Shown: positions 1 through 8,043 of the stretch, piece after piece | Layout: every line of letters starts with the position of its first letter | Numbering within the stretch: the stretch's first letter is position 1 | The notes under the pieces: model-generated | Databases searched by the model: none | What the model was told of the DNA's origin: nothing | What the model saw: only the letters and a program-made list of their open reading frames with translations | Translations under genes and position numbers: made by a program | Source of the DNA: Microbacterium resistens NBRC 103078 | GTDB lineage: Bacteria; Actinomycetota; Actinomycetes; Actinomycetales; Microbacteriaceae | Direction of reading: 5' to 3' | Length of the DNA: 64,000 nucleotides | NCBI RefSeq assembly: GCF_001552355.1 | Contig: NZ_BCRA01000013.1 | Coordinates: 16,196-80,195 of the forward strand

Positions 1-184
1 GGCGTGCGTCGTTCCGCCCCTGGTCGGCTCGGGGAGGCCGTGTGCGGGCTCTCGTGCGTCGTCGTGCGACATGTCTGCGCCTTCCGTCGGGTTCGTGGAC
101 GATGCACGCTAATGCAGGCGACGACCGATGCTCGAGGGGGTTGACGCCGGCGCCCTGCAACGGCAGAGCCCGGGCGGCGTCGGG
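1..184. other. Left-edge sequence with no supported gene
   Basis: This stretch lies downstream of the minus-strand hydrolase gene that stops at 185. The reading frames that cross it are short and arginine-rich, as expected for shadows in GC-rich DNA. I see no convincing start with a ribosome binding site, no RNA gene and no strong hairpin. Confidence 0.5.
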
Positions 185-1441
185 TCAGCGCACCCGGCGA
201 CCGCGCACGATGTCCTGCAGGCGGGCGAGGACGGGGCCCGATCGCAGGCCGTTGTGCTCGTACTCGCTCGTGATCCACGGGGTCACGCCCGGCAGGAGCG
301 CGGCGGTCTCCAGGGAGAACTCCAGCGGGACGTAGACGTCGTTGACGTACACGGCGGCGGCACCCCGCGCGCCGGACGAGGCGAGGGCCTCGGCGTCGTA
401 GATCCGCGGCCACGGGTGCTCGGCGAGGGCACGGGCGACGGCCGCCCAGGGGCGGAACGCAGGTACGGTCTCGGTCCACTCGCTGCGGATGTGCTCGCCG
501 GTGAACAGGGTGACGTCCTCGCGGAAGTCGTCCGGCTCGACCCGTTCGGCGGACCACGAGGTGGTGTGGCCGCTCGCGTAACTGGACTCGTGGAACACGT
601 AGTAGAGCGGGTTGCGTCCGTCGAACGGCATCGCGCGGGCGAGGTCGTACCGGAAGGCGGGGGAGTCCGGATCGAGCTCGAGCAGGGACCAGATCGACTG
701 CCAGCCGTCGTTGGTGCCGAGGGCGGAGCCGACCGAACGCAGGCGGGACGGCGAGACGACCTCGCCGTCCGGGAGCACGATGCCGCCGGACGCGGCCCGG
801 TCGACGAGGCGGCGCATCCGGTCCCGGTGCTCGGGGAAGCGCCGGTAGTAGCGGTTCGACGCATCGCGCATCTTGTCGTAGCACAGCGCGTAGACCTCGT
901 CCGGATGGCGGGTGACGGTGCTGAGCCCTCCGGTGATGTACACGTGGTCCAGGGCGTCGGGGAAGGCACTGAGGTAGGCGAGCGTGGTGAAACCGCCGAA
1001 CGACTGGCCGAGCAGGTTCCACCGGTCGGCGCCGAGATGCGCCCGCAGCGCCTCGGCGTCGCGGACGATCGCGTCCGCGCGCAGATGGGTGAGACGCTCG
1101 GCGGCCGCATCAGGGCCCGCGTCGAGATCTCGGTCCCCGACCGGCGTCGAGCGCCCGGTGCCCCGCTGGTCGAGCAGGACGACGCGGTACTCCCGGAGGG
1201 CGTCGTCCAGCCACAGCGGCCCCGTGGGGGAGTGGAAGGCCCGGGGCGCCTCGTGTCCGGGGCCGCCCTGGAGGAAGACGAGGAACGGGAGCTCCTCGCC
1301 GCCGGACCGCGACACGACCGCGGCGAAGACGTCGATGGTGCGGGTGTCGGACCGGTCCCCCCACACGAGGGGAACCGTCAGCGTGTGTTCGTGAACCGTC
1401 AGATCCTGCATCCGGCGGACGGTGGTGCGCGCCGAGGTCAT
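185..1441 (-). CDS. Alpha/beta hydrolase, proline iminopeptidase-like (peptidase S33 family)
   Basis: A 418-residue cytoplasmic alpha/beta-fold hydrolase with no signal peptide. It shows the S33 features in order: QGGPG (oxyanion region, about residues 58-62), DQRGTGRS (91-98) and the nucleophile elbow GQSFGG with Ser147. This fits N-terminal proline or other aminopeptidase activity on short peptides, but S33 members also include esterases and amidases, so the substrate is open. The ATG at 1441 overlaps the stop of the upstream DUF262 gene by one base (TGATG), which implies translational coupling. The reading frame continues upstream inside the DUF262 gene, but in a frame whose translation looks like noise, so this start is preferred. 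Confidence 0.85.
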   Translation of the reverse strand: MTSARTTVRRMQDLTVHEHTLTVPLVWGDRSDTRTIDVFAAVVSRSGGEELPFLVFLQGGPGHEAPRAFHSPTGPLWLDDALREYRVVLLDQRGTGRSTPVGDRDLDAGPDAAAERLTHLRADAIVRDAEALRAHLGADRWNLLGQSFGGFTTLAYLSAFPDALDHVYITGGLSTVTRHPDEVYALCYDKMRDASNRYYRRFPEHRDRMRRLVDRAASGGIVLPDGEVVSPSRLRSVGSALGTNDGWQSIWSLLELDPDSPAFRYDLARAMPFDGRNPLYYVFHESSYASGHTTSWSAERVEPDDFREDVTLFTGEHIRSEWTETVPAFRPWAAVARALAEHPWPRIYDAEALASSGARGAAAVYVNDVYVPLEFSLETAALLPGVTPWITSEYEHNGLRSGPVLARLQDIVRGRRVR

Positions 1442-3441
1442 CACATCACGTTCCCGATGTAGGAGTACTTGACGAAGACCTCGGGGGCGAGTCCGGACTC
1501 CTCCAGCAGACCCTGGATCGCGCCCATCATGTACTTGGAATCCCAGCCCATGTAGAGGAAGTGGTTCTCGTCCAGCTCGTCCCACTGTCCGTTCCACGCC
1601 TTCTCCCCGTAGATCGGGCCGCCCCGACGGGCGCTGTACGCGAGGACGGCGTCGCGGGTGTCGGTCCATCCCCGCCGGAACACGCGATTGAAGAGGTACT
1701 TGACGTCGTAGACCTCCCAGTGCTCGCCGCGGTACTCCACGTACTCGAACTCGCGGTCCCAGCCCTGGGGCCATCCGCGCCGGCGCACGGCGTCCAGGAT
1801 CGGGGTCAGTCCGTCGTCGTCGATGTCGGTGACCGCCGGGCGCTTCCACACCGACACGAACGTCTCGGTCAGCTCCACCGTCCGCGCGGCGATGGCGGAG
1901 GTGCCCCAGGCGTCGCGCGTCGCGAGCACGCGGGTGCCCGCGGCACGGCTGCGCGCATAGGTGTCGCGCTTGTCGGGGAAGGAGGCCCCGAACACCCGCT
2001 CTGCCAGCGGCGCCTCCAGCAGCGTGAGGTTCCCCAGGGTCGGCGCGAGCGCGCGGTGACTGTTCTGCTCGTCCTCCGTGTACTCGCTCCACGGGCGCTC
2101 GCCGTCACCGGACCAGGACTCATGCGGCGCCAGCGGGACGATGTGCTCGACGTCGAAGGCCTCCGGATCGTCGATCCCCTCGAGCCGGCCCAGGACGTAG
2201 GCCGCGTGGGGGAGCTCGCTGTACTTCAGCGCGACCCGGACGCGCTCGTCGGAGGGGGTGATTCGGGCGATGGCGCGCAGGAGCTGTTCCGGGCCCTGGG
2301 CGCGGGCGCGGCAGAGCCGGGCGATCAGGCGGTCCGTCGGGACGCCCACCACGCTGCGCCGCAGCAGGAGCGACTGGACGTTCTCCAGCGTGCCGATGAG
2401 CTCGTCCTTGCCGATCAGGCCGAGCGAGTGGTCGCGGTAGGCACTGAGCAGCAGCGGGTACGTCGCGCGCCCGAACGTGTTCACGTACCGGAGCTGACGA
2501 CGGATGTCGGGATCGGGCTCGCGGGAGGGGTCGAGCAGCACCCGGTAGATCTCCGAGAACTCGCGCCAGACGCCCGCCTGCGTCCGAAGCTCGTCCAGCC
2601 CGAGGTGCGGGAAGCTCTGGCGGAAGGCGCTGTACACGCCGTGCTCGCCGGCGACGGCCACTTCGCGGCCGGTCGTCATGATCAGGAAGTGACGCCAGAA
2701 CGCGCCGATGAGCTCCCCGGTGTTGCGTTCGATCGGCAGCCAGAACTCCGTCTCCACCGCGAGCTGCTCGGCGTGGGACAGGCCCATCAGCACGTAGTTG
2801 TGGATCAGCTCGTGGTCGCGAAGGGGCTCTCCGGTCGAGTTCAGGCTCTCGAAGATCTGCTGGGCGTTCGCGTCCGCGCCGAGCGTGATGGACACGTGCT
2901 CCAGCTTCTGCAGCCCGCGCCAGATCCGGGGCGCCTCGTCCGCGTGGACCTGACTGCGGAAGAAGGCGTAGTTGTCGTCGAAGCGCGACTCGCGCTCGTC
3001 GGAGGGGGAGCGGCGGTCCAGCACGACGGACTCGTAGAGGTCCGCCCACGCGTGGTGCGGGCGCAGCTTCGTGCGCGTCGCGTCGTCGGCCCGCACCAGG
3101 ACGCGCTCGAGCTCGGCGGCGAGCGCCGGGTCCTGCTCCCGCACCGCGTGATGCAGGGCGGCGACGAGGAGCATGAGGGTGGTGATCCGCTGCTGCCCGT
3201 CGATCAGCACGAGGTCCGCGTCGGCACCGGCGTCCTGAGCCGACAGGATCGAGCCGATGAAGTGGCGGTGCGCGTCGTCCTGAGCCGCCACCGCGCGGAC
3301 GTCGGCGAGGAGCTGCTCGCAGCCGCCGATGTCCCACCGGTACTGCCTCTGATACACCGGGACCACGATGGTCGTGGAGTCGGCGGAGAGCCATTCGATC
3401 GTGTTGACTGCGGTCGCCTCGACGTTCGTGGCCATGCTCAT
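1441..3441 (-). CDS. GmrSD-like DUF262/DUF1524 protein with extra C-terminal region
   Basis: A 666-residue protein. The N-terminal DUF262 (GmrS-type) domain shows PVYQRQYRW (about 28-36), HFIGSI (60-65) and LIDGQQRITTL (79-89), the ParB-like nucleotide-binding and hydrolysis motifs of the family. A DUF1524 (GmrD-type, His-Me/HNH-like nuclease) region follows with FDVEHIVPLAP near residue 430 and LGNLTLLE some 40 residues later. About 120 residues after that, rich in Trp and Tyr, form an extra C-terminal region I cannot assign. In characterised relatives the fused domains make a type IV restriction enzyme against modified phage DNA; that role here is inference. The start at 3441 (MSMATN) has AAGGGA 12 bases upstream; ATG 3435 is an alternative. 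It is coupled to the downstream hydrolase. Confidence 0.85.
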   Translation of the reverse strand: MSMATNVEATAVNTIEWLSADSTTIVVPVYQRQYRWDIGGCEQLLADVRAVAAQDDAHRHFIGSILSAQDAGADADLVLIDGQQRITTLMLLVAALHHAVREQDPALAAELERVLVRADDATRTKLRPHHAWADLYESVVLDRRSPSDERESRFDDNYAFFRSQVHADEAPRIWRGLQKLEHVSITLGADANAQQIFESLNSTGEPLRDHELIHNYVLMGLSHAEQLAVETEFWLPIERNTGELIGAFWRHFLIMTTGREVAVAGEHGVYSAFRQSFPHLGLDELRTQAGVWREFSEIYRVLLDPSREPDPDIRRQLRYVNTFGRATYPLLLSAYRDHSLGLIGKDELIGTLENVQSLLLRRSVVGVPTDRLIARLCRARAQGPEQLLRAIARITPSDERVRVALKYSELPHAAYVLGRLEGIDDPEAFDVEHIVPLAPHESWSGDGERPWSEYTEDEQNSHRALAPTLGNLTLLEAPLAERVFGASFPDKRDTYARSRAAGTRVLATRDAWGTSAIAARTVELTETFVSVWKRPAVTDIDDDGLTPILDAVRRRGWPQGWDREFEYVEYRGEHWEVYDVKYLFNRVFRRGWTDTRDAVLAYSARRGGPIYGEKAWNGQWDELDENHFLYMGWDSKYMMGAIQGLLEESGLAPEVFVKYSYIGNVM

Positions 3442-3608
3442 TCTGCTGACTCGTCCCTTGCTCTGCGGTCCTCGTACGCCGGCATGCTGCGCGCTCGCCG
3501 GCCCTTCCAGCTTAGGCCGTGCCCCTCTCCGCAGCGGGCGTCCGGTGCTCCGGGCGGCCCGTCGGTTTTTCACGGCGCGGGGTCCCCGGGCACGCGCGGA
3601 GCCCGATG

Positions 3609-3622
3609 TTAGGCTGTCCTAA
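3609..3622. promoter_or_regulatory. Candidate DtxR/IdeR-type iron box
   Basis: TTAGGCTGTCCTAA is an inverted repeat (TTAGG-N4-CCTAA) that matches 11 of the first 14 bases of the 19-base DtxR/IdeR consensus; the remaining five bases do not match. It sits about 40 bp upstream of a gene whose product looks like an Fe(II)-dependent oxygenase, which makes iron control plausible but unproven. Confidence 0.4.
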
Positions 3623-3663
3623 GAAGGGCCTGTAAAAACTTCGCTGGCCCCTTATGAAAGGAC

Positions 3664-4449
3664 ATGACTCAGATCATGGGATACATCAAGTCCGCCGCCC
3701 TCGAGGACAAGGGCTTCGTCGTCCTCGACAGCTACGCCCAGGAGCTCGACCCCAAGGAGTGGCTCGACATCGAGTACGTCGACTGGAAGTCCTCGGGTGA
3801 CACGCGCTTCGCTCCCCTGGCCTCGGCCAAGGGCGAGATCGAGTGCAACGGGTTCTGGAACCACGTGCCGCCGCGCACCGACAAGGACGGCGTCTGGATC
3901 GACTCGCAGACGGCCAAGGCGCCGAACCTGACCCGTCGGGCGCAGGAGCCGGGTGCGAACGTCGGCCGCTGCCGCGTGATCGAGCTGCAGCCGACCACGT
4001 ACGGCGAGTGCCTGTACAACCTGCACCAGGACGACAACAACCGCCTCAACCCCGACGGCACCGGCTGGGTCGTTCGCGGCTTCTTCAACCTGACCGACGA
4101 CAAGGACAGCTACTTCGTCCTGCGCGAGAACCGGACCGACCCGAGCGTCGAGTACCGCATCGCCCTGCCGGCCGGCGCACAGCTGATCGTGGACACGCAG
4201 CGTCTGTGGCACGCCGCTACCCACAACGGCACCGAGCCCCGCTACTGCCTCATCACCTCGTGGACCTCGGGCCCCGAGCTCGATGCGTACATCGAGAAGT
4301 ACCACGGCACGCAGGACGTCGAGAACTATGAGGTCTCGCAGGACGTCCTCGACGCCGGCTACGCCGAGCAGGCGCGGCGCGACGCCGCCCGGGCGGCCTA
4401 CTACGCCGCCAAGGGCCAGCAGGAGAAGATCGCGATGAGCGAGGCCTGA
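3664..4449 (+). CDS. Putative 2-oxoglutarate/Fe(II)-type oxygenase, actinobacterial hypothetical protein
   Basis: A 261-residue soluble protein. A His-x-Asp pair (H121, D123 in LHQDD), a distal His183 (RLWHAATHNG) and Arg193 ten residues later (EPRYCLITSW) match the two-His-one-carboxylate iron site and co-substrate-binding Arg of the 2OG-Fe(II) oxygenase fold. The substrate is unknown. The C-terminal 50 residues are charged and alanine-rich, probably helical. The first ATG (3664) is only a few bases from AAAGGA; ATG 3676 (MGYIK) is 14 bases from it, so the start is uncertain by four codons. The gene is monocistronic, with a DtxR-like box upstream and a strong hairpin downstream. Codon use looks like that of a well-expressed gene (nearly all G/C third positions). 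Confidence 0.7.
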   Translation: MTQIMGYIKSAALEDKGFVVLDSYAQELDPKEWLDIEYVDWKSSGDTRFAPLASAKGEIECNGFWNHVPPRTDKDGVWIDSQTAKAPNLTRRAQEPGANVGRCRVIELQPTTYGECLYNLHQDDNNRLNPDGTGWVVRGFFNLTDDKDSYFVLRENRTDPSVEYRIALPAGAQLIVDTQRLWHAATHNGTEPRYCLITSWTSGPELDAYIEKYHGTQDVENYEVSQDVLDAGYAEQARRDAARAAYYAAKGQQEKIAMSEA

Positions 4450-4489
4450 GCCTCCTCGCACGGTGACCGCCCCAGGGCGGACACGTACC

Positions 4490-4522
4490 GCGGGCCCCGG
4501 CGCGACAGCGTCCGGGGCCCGC
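4490..4522. terminator. GC-rich hairpin after the oxygenase-like gene
   Basis: A perfect 11-bp stem (GCGGGCCCCGG / CCGGGGCCCGC) with an 11-base loop lies 40 bp after the stop. No T-run follows, as is common for actinobacterial terminators. Confidence 0.65.
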
Positions 4523-4687
4523 GTCGTCCTGTCGGCGGACGCCGTCGCCGACACGCCGGCGACGTCAAGAGTTACATGCTTGTGATTTCGCCGATCATCG
4601 GTGAGAATGGGCGCATAACCGCATAGGAACGCCGTGCTTCGCGGATCAGGTCGTAGGGGAAGACGCACCTGAGGAAACGGAGAGAAC

Positions 4688-5191
4688 ATGGCGACTGCAC
4701 ACGCACGCGGAGTGGTGTTCATCCACTCCGCGCCACGCGCGCTCTGCCCCCACCTGGAGTGGGCGGTGGGTCGCGCCCTCGGGCGCGCCGTCAACTTCGA
4801 GTGGGCGGACCAGCCCGTGCTGGAAGGCGCCCGCAGGGCGGAGTTCTACTGGGACGGCCCGGCCGGGACGGGAGCCGCGCTGGCGACGGCGATCCGCGGC
4901 TGGGAGCATCTCCGTTTCGAGGTGACCGAGGACCCGACGCCGCGCAGCGACGGCGGACGCTGGCTGCACACGCCGGGGCTCGGCATCCACTACGCGCAGA
5001 CCGACGCCGCCGGCAACATCGTCGTCGGAGAGGACCGCATCCGTTACGCGATGGAGATCGCCGCCGGGAACGCGGTCGACCTCCAGCGCGAGCTCGACGT
5101 CGCGCTGGGAGCGGCGTGGGACGAAGAGCTCGAGCCCTTCCGGCACGCGAGCGACGACGCGCACGTGGTCTGGCTCCACAAGGTCGGCTAG
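4688..5191 (+). CDS. DUF3145 family protein
   Basis: A 167-residue protein recognised as the actinobacterial DUF3145 family from its overall sequence (start MATAHARGVVFIHSAPRALC, internal GIHYAQTDAAGNIVVGEDR). Function is unknown. It contains no membrane segment or signal. The start is supported by CGGAGA five bases upstream of ATG. It converges on fabF, and in related actinobacteria, as far as I recall, this family also lies beside fatty acid synthesis genes, which hints at a link with lipid metabolism; that link is inference. Confidence 0.85.
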   Translation: MATAHARGVVFIHSAPRALCPHLEWAVGRALGRAVNFEWADQPVLEGARRAEFYWDGPAGTGAALATAIRGWEHLRFEVTEDPTPRSDGGRWLHTPGLGIHYAQTDAAGNIVVGEDRIRYAMEIAAGNAVDLQRELDVALGAAWDEELEPFRHASDDAHVVWLHKVG

Positions 5192-5314
5192 CCGCGTCCG
5201 ATTCCGGCGTCTCGTCGGGGTCGGGATCAGGCAGGGGCGCAGAGGCCCGACTACCGAAGACCGGAGAGCAAGGACCCGGCCGGCGGGAAAGGGAATCGGC
5301 GCCCCGGACGATAC

Positions 5315-5343
5315 GAGGCCCCCGGGATGATCCCGGGGGCCTC
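5315..5343. terminator. Bidirectional terminator between DUF3145 gene and fabF
   Basis: A perfect inverted repeat of 14 bases (GAGGCCCCCGGGAT / ATCCCGGGGGCCTC) around one central base lies between two convergent genes. It can serve both strands. Confidence 0.8.
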
Positions 5344-5369
5344 GAGGTCTCGAGACGAGCGGACGGGCC

Positions 5370-6611
5370 TCAGCCGTCGTAGCTGCGGAACGCGGCGACC
5401 GCGTTGTGTCCGCCGAAGCCGAACGAGTTGCTGATGGCGAGCTGCGGGCCCTCTCCCAGCGGCTGCGGCTCGCCGGAGAGCCGGAACGGCACCTCGGGAT
5501 CCTGCTCGGTCATGTTGATCGTGGGCGGTGCGACGCGGTCGCGCAGCGCCAGGATGGTGAACACCGCCTCCAGCGCGCCGGTGCCGCCGAGAAGGTGCCC
5601 CGTCGACGCCTTGGTGGCCGAGACGGGGATCTCGTCCAGGCGGTCGCCGAAGATGCGCTTGAGCGCGACGTACTCGTTCGGGTCGCCGACCGGGGTCGAG
5701 GTGGCGTGGGCGTTGATGTGGGTGACCTCGTCGGCGGTGGCCCCGGCCGCGGCCAGCGCCTGCTCGACCGCGCGTGCCGCACCCCATCCCTCGGGGTCGT
5801 TGCCGGTGATGTGGTAGGCGTCCGCGGTGACCCCGCCGCCCACGACGTAGGCGTAGATCTTCGCTCCGCGGGCCTTGGCGTGCTCCTCGGTCTCCATGAC
5901 GACCGCGGCGCCGCCTTCGCCCATCACGAAGCCGTCGCGGTCGACGGCGCCGGGCCGCGATGCGTGCTCCGGGTCGTCGTTGCGCCGCGAGAGCGCCTGT
6001 GCGGACGCGAACGCGGCCATCGTGATCGGGTGGATCGCGGATTCCGCGCCTCCCGCGATCACGACGTCCGCGAGTCCGTCCTGCAGGTGCTCGTAGGCGT
6101 TGACGATGGACTCCGTGCTCGACGCGCACGCGCTGACCACGGAGCGGGCGTACGCCTTCGCGCCGAAGTGCAGCGAGAGGTTCCCCGCGCCGGCGTTCGG
6201 CATGAGCATCGGGACCGTCAGCGGCATCACACGCCGCGGACCCTTCTCGCGCAGGGTGTCCCAGGCATCGAGCAGCGTCCATAGTCCGCCGATGCCCGTC
6301 GCCCAGTCGACGCCGAGCCGCTCGGGCTCGACGTCGGGCGCACCGGCGTCCTCCCAGGCCTCCCGGGCGGCGATGAGGGCGAACTGGGTCGACGGGTCGA
6401 GCCGCTTGGCCTCATGGCGGGGCAGGACCTCCTCGGGCCGGACGGAGGCCTCGGCCGCGAAGGTCACGGGCAGCTCGTACTGCGCGACCCAGTCGTGCTC
6501 CAGGGTGTGGGTGCCGGACGCGCCGGCGAGGAGGTTGGCCCAGTTCTCGGGAGCCGTCCCTCCGATCCCGGAGGTCGCGCCGATGCCGGTGACGACGATG
6601 CGCTTGGTCAT
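5370..6611 (-). CDS. fabF: 3-oxoacyl-[acyl-carrier-protein] synthase II (beta-ketoacyl-ACP synthase)
   Basis: A 413-residue condensing enzyme of type II fatty acid synthesis that extends acyl-ACP with malonyl-ACP. The Cys-His-His triad is visible: Cys162 (SACASSTES), His302 (NAHATSTP) and His339 (KASTGHLLGG); the C-terminal SFGFGGHNA loop is intact. Length is normal for KAS II. The start MTKRIVVTG at 6611 fits the family N-terminus; longer readings run into low-complexity arginine/proline sequence. It is the last gene of the minus-strand fasR-fabD-fabH-acpP-fabF set, separated from acpP by 120 bp that hold a hairpin. Confidence 0.96.
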   Translation of the reverse strand: MTKRIVVTGIGATSGIGGTAPENWANLLAGASGTHTLEHDWVAQYELPVTFAAEASVRPEEVLPRHEAKRLDPSTQFALIAAREAWEDAGAPDVEPERLGVDWATGIGGLWTLLDAWDTLREKGPRRVMPLTVPMLMPNAGAGNLSLHFGAKAYARSVVSACASSTESIVNAYEHLQDGLADVVIAGGAESAIHPITMAAFASAQALSRRNDDPEHASRPGAVDRDGFVMGEGGAAVVMETEEHAKARGAKIYAYVVGGGVTADAYHITGNDPEGWGAARAVEQALAAAGATADEVTHINAHATSTPVGDPNEYVALKRIFGDRLDEIPVSATKASTGHLLGGTGALEAVFTILALRDRVAPPTINMTEQDPEVPFRLSGEPQPLGEGPQLAISNSFGFGGHNAVAAFRSYDG

Positions 6612-6693
6612 GTGGGGAGTCCTTGTGGGGCTGGGTGTCCGCGATCGCGGGTCATGTGTCCGTGTGGGGGAGAAGGCGCCATGAGGCGAGGAC

Positions 6694-6720
6694 GCCACGC
6701 CCCGCGGACGCGGGGGTGGC
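6694..6720 (-). terminator. Intercistronic hairpin between acpP and fabF
   Basis: On the minus strand GCCAC-CCCCGCG pairs with CGCGGGG-C-GTGGC, a 12-bp stem with one bulged base and a 2-base gap at the apex, starting 11 bp after the acpP stop. It may end part of the transcripts so that acyl carrier protein is made in excess of FabF. Confidence 0.5.
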
Positions 6721-6731
6721 ATCCACGGGTG

Positions 6732-6980
6732 TCACTCCTGGCCGGCGACGATGAAGTCGACCGCGTCCTTGACGGTCTTGAGGTTCTTGACCTCGTCGTC
6801 CGGGATGGTCACGCCGAACTTCTCCTCGGCGTTGACGACGATCGTCATCATCGAGATCGAATCGATGTCGAGGTCGTCCGTGAAGGACTTCTCGAGGGCG
6901 ACCTCGGAGGCGTCGATGCCCGTCTCGTCGGTGATGAGCTCGGCGAGGCCCGCGAGGACCTCATCGTTGGTGAAAGCCAT
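6732..6980 (-). CDS. acpP: Acyl carrier protein
   Basis: An 82-residue acidic four-helix carrier protein for fatty acid synthesis. The phosphopantetheine attachment serine is Ser41 in DLDIDSIS, where the usual DSL is DSI. The start is clear: AGAGGAAAAGCC precedes ATG at 6980. It lies between fabH and fabF in the standard actinobacterial order. Confidence 0.97.
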   Translation of the reverse strand: MAFTNDEVLAGLAELITDETGIDASEVALEKSFTDDLDIDSISMMTIVVNAEEKFGVTIPDDEVKNLKTVKDAVDFIVAGQE

Positions 6981-7044
6981 GGCTTTTCCTCTTTCTTGGA
7001 TGGTTTCGGAACCGGTGAACAGTCTAGGAGGCGACGACGGATCG

Positions 7045-8043
7045 TCAGGGGAGCACGACGACCTGCGCGGCGAACACGAGACCCGCGCCGAACCCGATCT
7101 GCAGGGCGAGGCCGCCGCTGAGCTCCGGGTGCTCCTGCATGAGACGGTGACTGGCGAGCGGGATCGAGGCCGCGGACGTGTTGCCGGTGGTCTCGATGTC
7201 GCGCGCGATCACCGTGCTCTCTGGGAGCTTCAGCTGCTTGGCGAACTCGTCGACGATCCGCATGTTCGCCTGGTGGGGGATGAAGGCGGCGAGATCCGAG
7301 GCCTCCACACCGGCCTTCTCCAGCGCCTCCCGAGCGACCTTGACCATCTCCCAGACGGCCCAGCGGAACACGGTCGGCCCCTCCTGGCGCAGGGTCGGCC
7401 ACGGAGCCTTCCCGTCGCGGAAGTCGACGAGGGTGTGGTTCATGCCGACGGCGTCGGCCTTGGAGCCGTCCGAGCCCCACACCGCAGGGGAGATGCCCGG
7501 CGTGTCGCTCGGGCCCACGACCGCGGCGCCGGCGCCGTCGCCGAGCAGGAACGAGATGCTCCGGTCGGTGGGGTCGACGATGTCGGACAGCTTCTCGGCC
7601 CCGATCACGACGGCGTACCGGGCCGCTCCGGCGCGGATCAGGGCGTCTGCCTGGGCGATGCCGTACGCGTACCCCGCGCACGCGGCGTTCATGTCGTAGG
7701 CCGCGGCGGGGTTCGCGCCGATCCGGTCCGCGACGATCGCCGACACGGACGGGGTCTGCTTCGGGTTGCTGATCGTCGCCACGATCACGAGGTCGACGTC
7801 CGCCGGGTCGATGCCCGCGGTCGCGACGGCCTCCTTGGCGGCCTCGGTGGCGAGGTCGATCGCGTCCGTGCCGGCGTCCGCGCGGACCCGCGTGACGATT
7901 CCGGTGCGCTGCCGGATCCACTCGTCGCTGGAATCGATCGGACCGACGAGGTCCTCGTTGGGGACGGCGTTCTCGCCGCGTGCGGCGCCGTATGCGTAGA
8001 TGCGCGTGTAGGCGGGCCCGGTGGCCTGCGTGAGCCCGGTCAT
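7045..8043 (-). CDS. fabH: 3-oxoacyl-[acyl-carrier-protein] synthase III
   Basis: A 332-residue initiating condensing enzyme that joins an acyl-CoA starter to malonyl-ACP. Catalytic residues are Cys122 (NAACAGYAYG), His257 (FIPHQANMR) and Asn288 (TTGNTSAAS). The C-terminal GFGAGL motif is present. In actinobacteria FabH usually takes branched starters, in line with iso/anteiso fatty acids of this family; that is inference here. The ATG at 8043 overlaps the fabD stop by four bases (ATGA), so the two are translationally coupled. Confidence 0.96.
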   Translation of the reverse strand: MTGLTQATGPAYTRIYAYGAARGENAVPNEDLVGPIDSSDEWIRQRTGIVTRVRADAGTDAIDLATEAAKEAVATAGIDPADVDLVIVATISNPKQTPSVSAIVADRIGANPAAAYDMNAACAGYAYGIAQADALIRAGAARYAVVIGAEKLSDIVDPTDRSISFLLGDGAGAAVVGPSDTPGISPAVWGSDGSKADAVGMNHTLVDFRDGKAPWPTLRQEGPTVFRWAVWEMVKVAREALEKAGVEASDLAAFIPHQANMRIVDEFAKQLKLPESTVIARDIETTGNTSAASIPLASHRLMQEHPELSGGLALQIGFGAGLVFAAQVVVLP

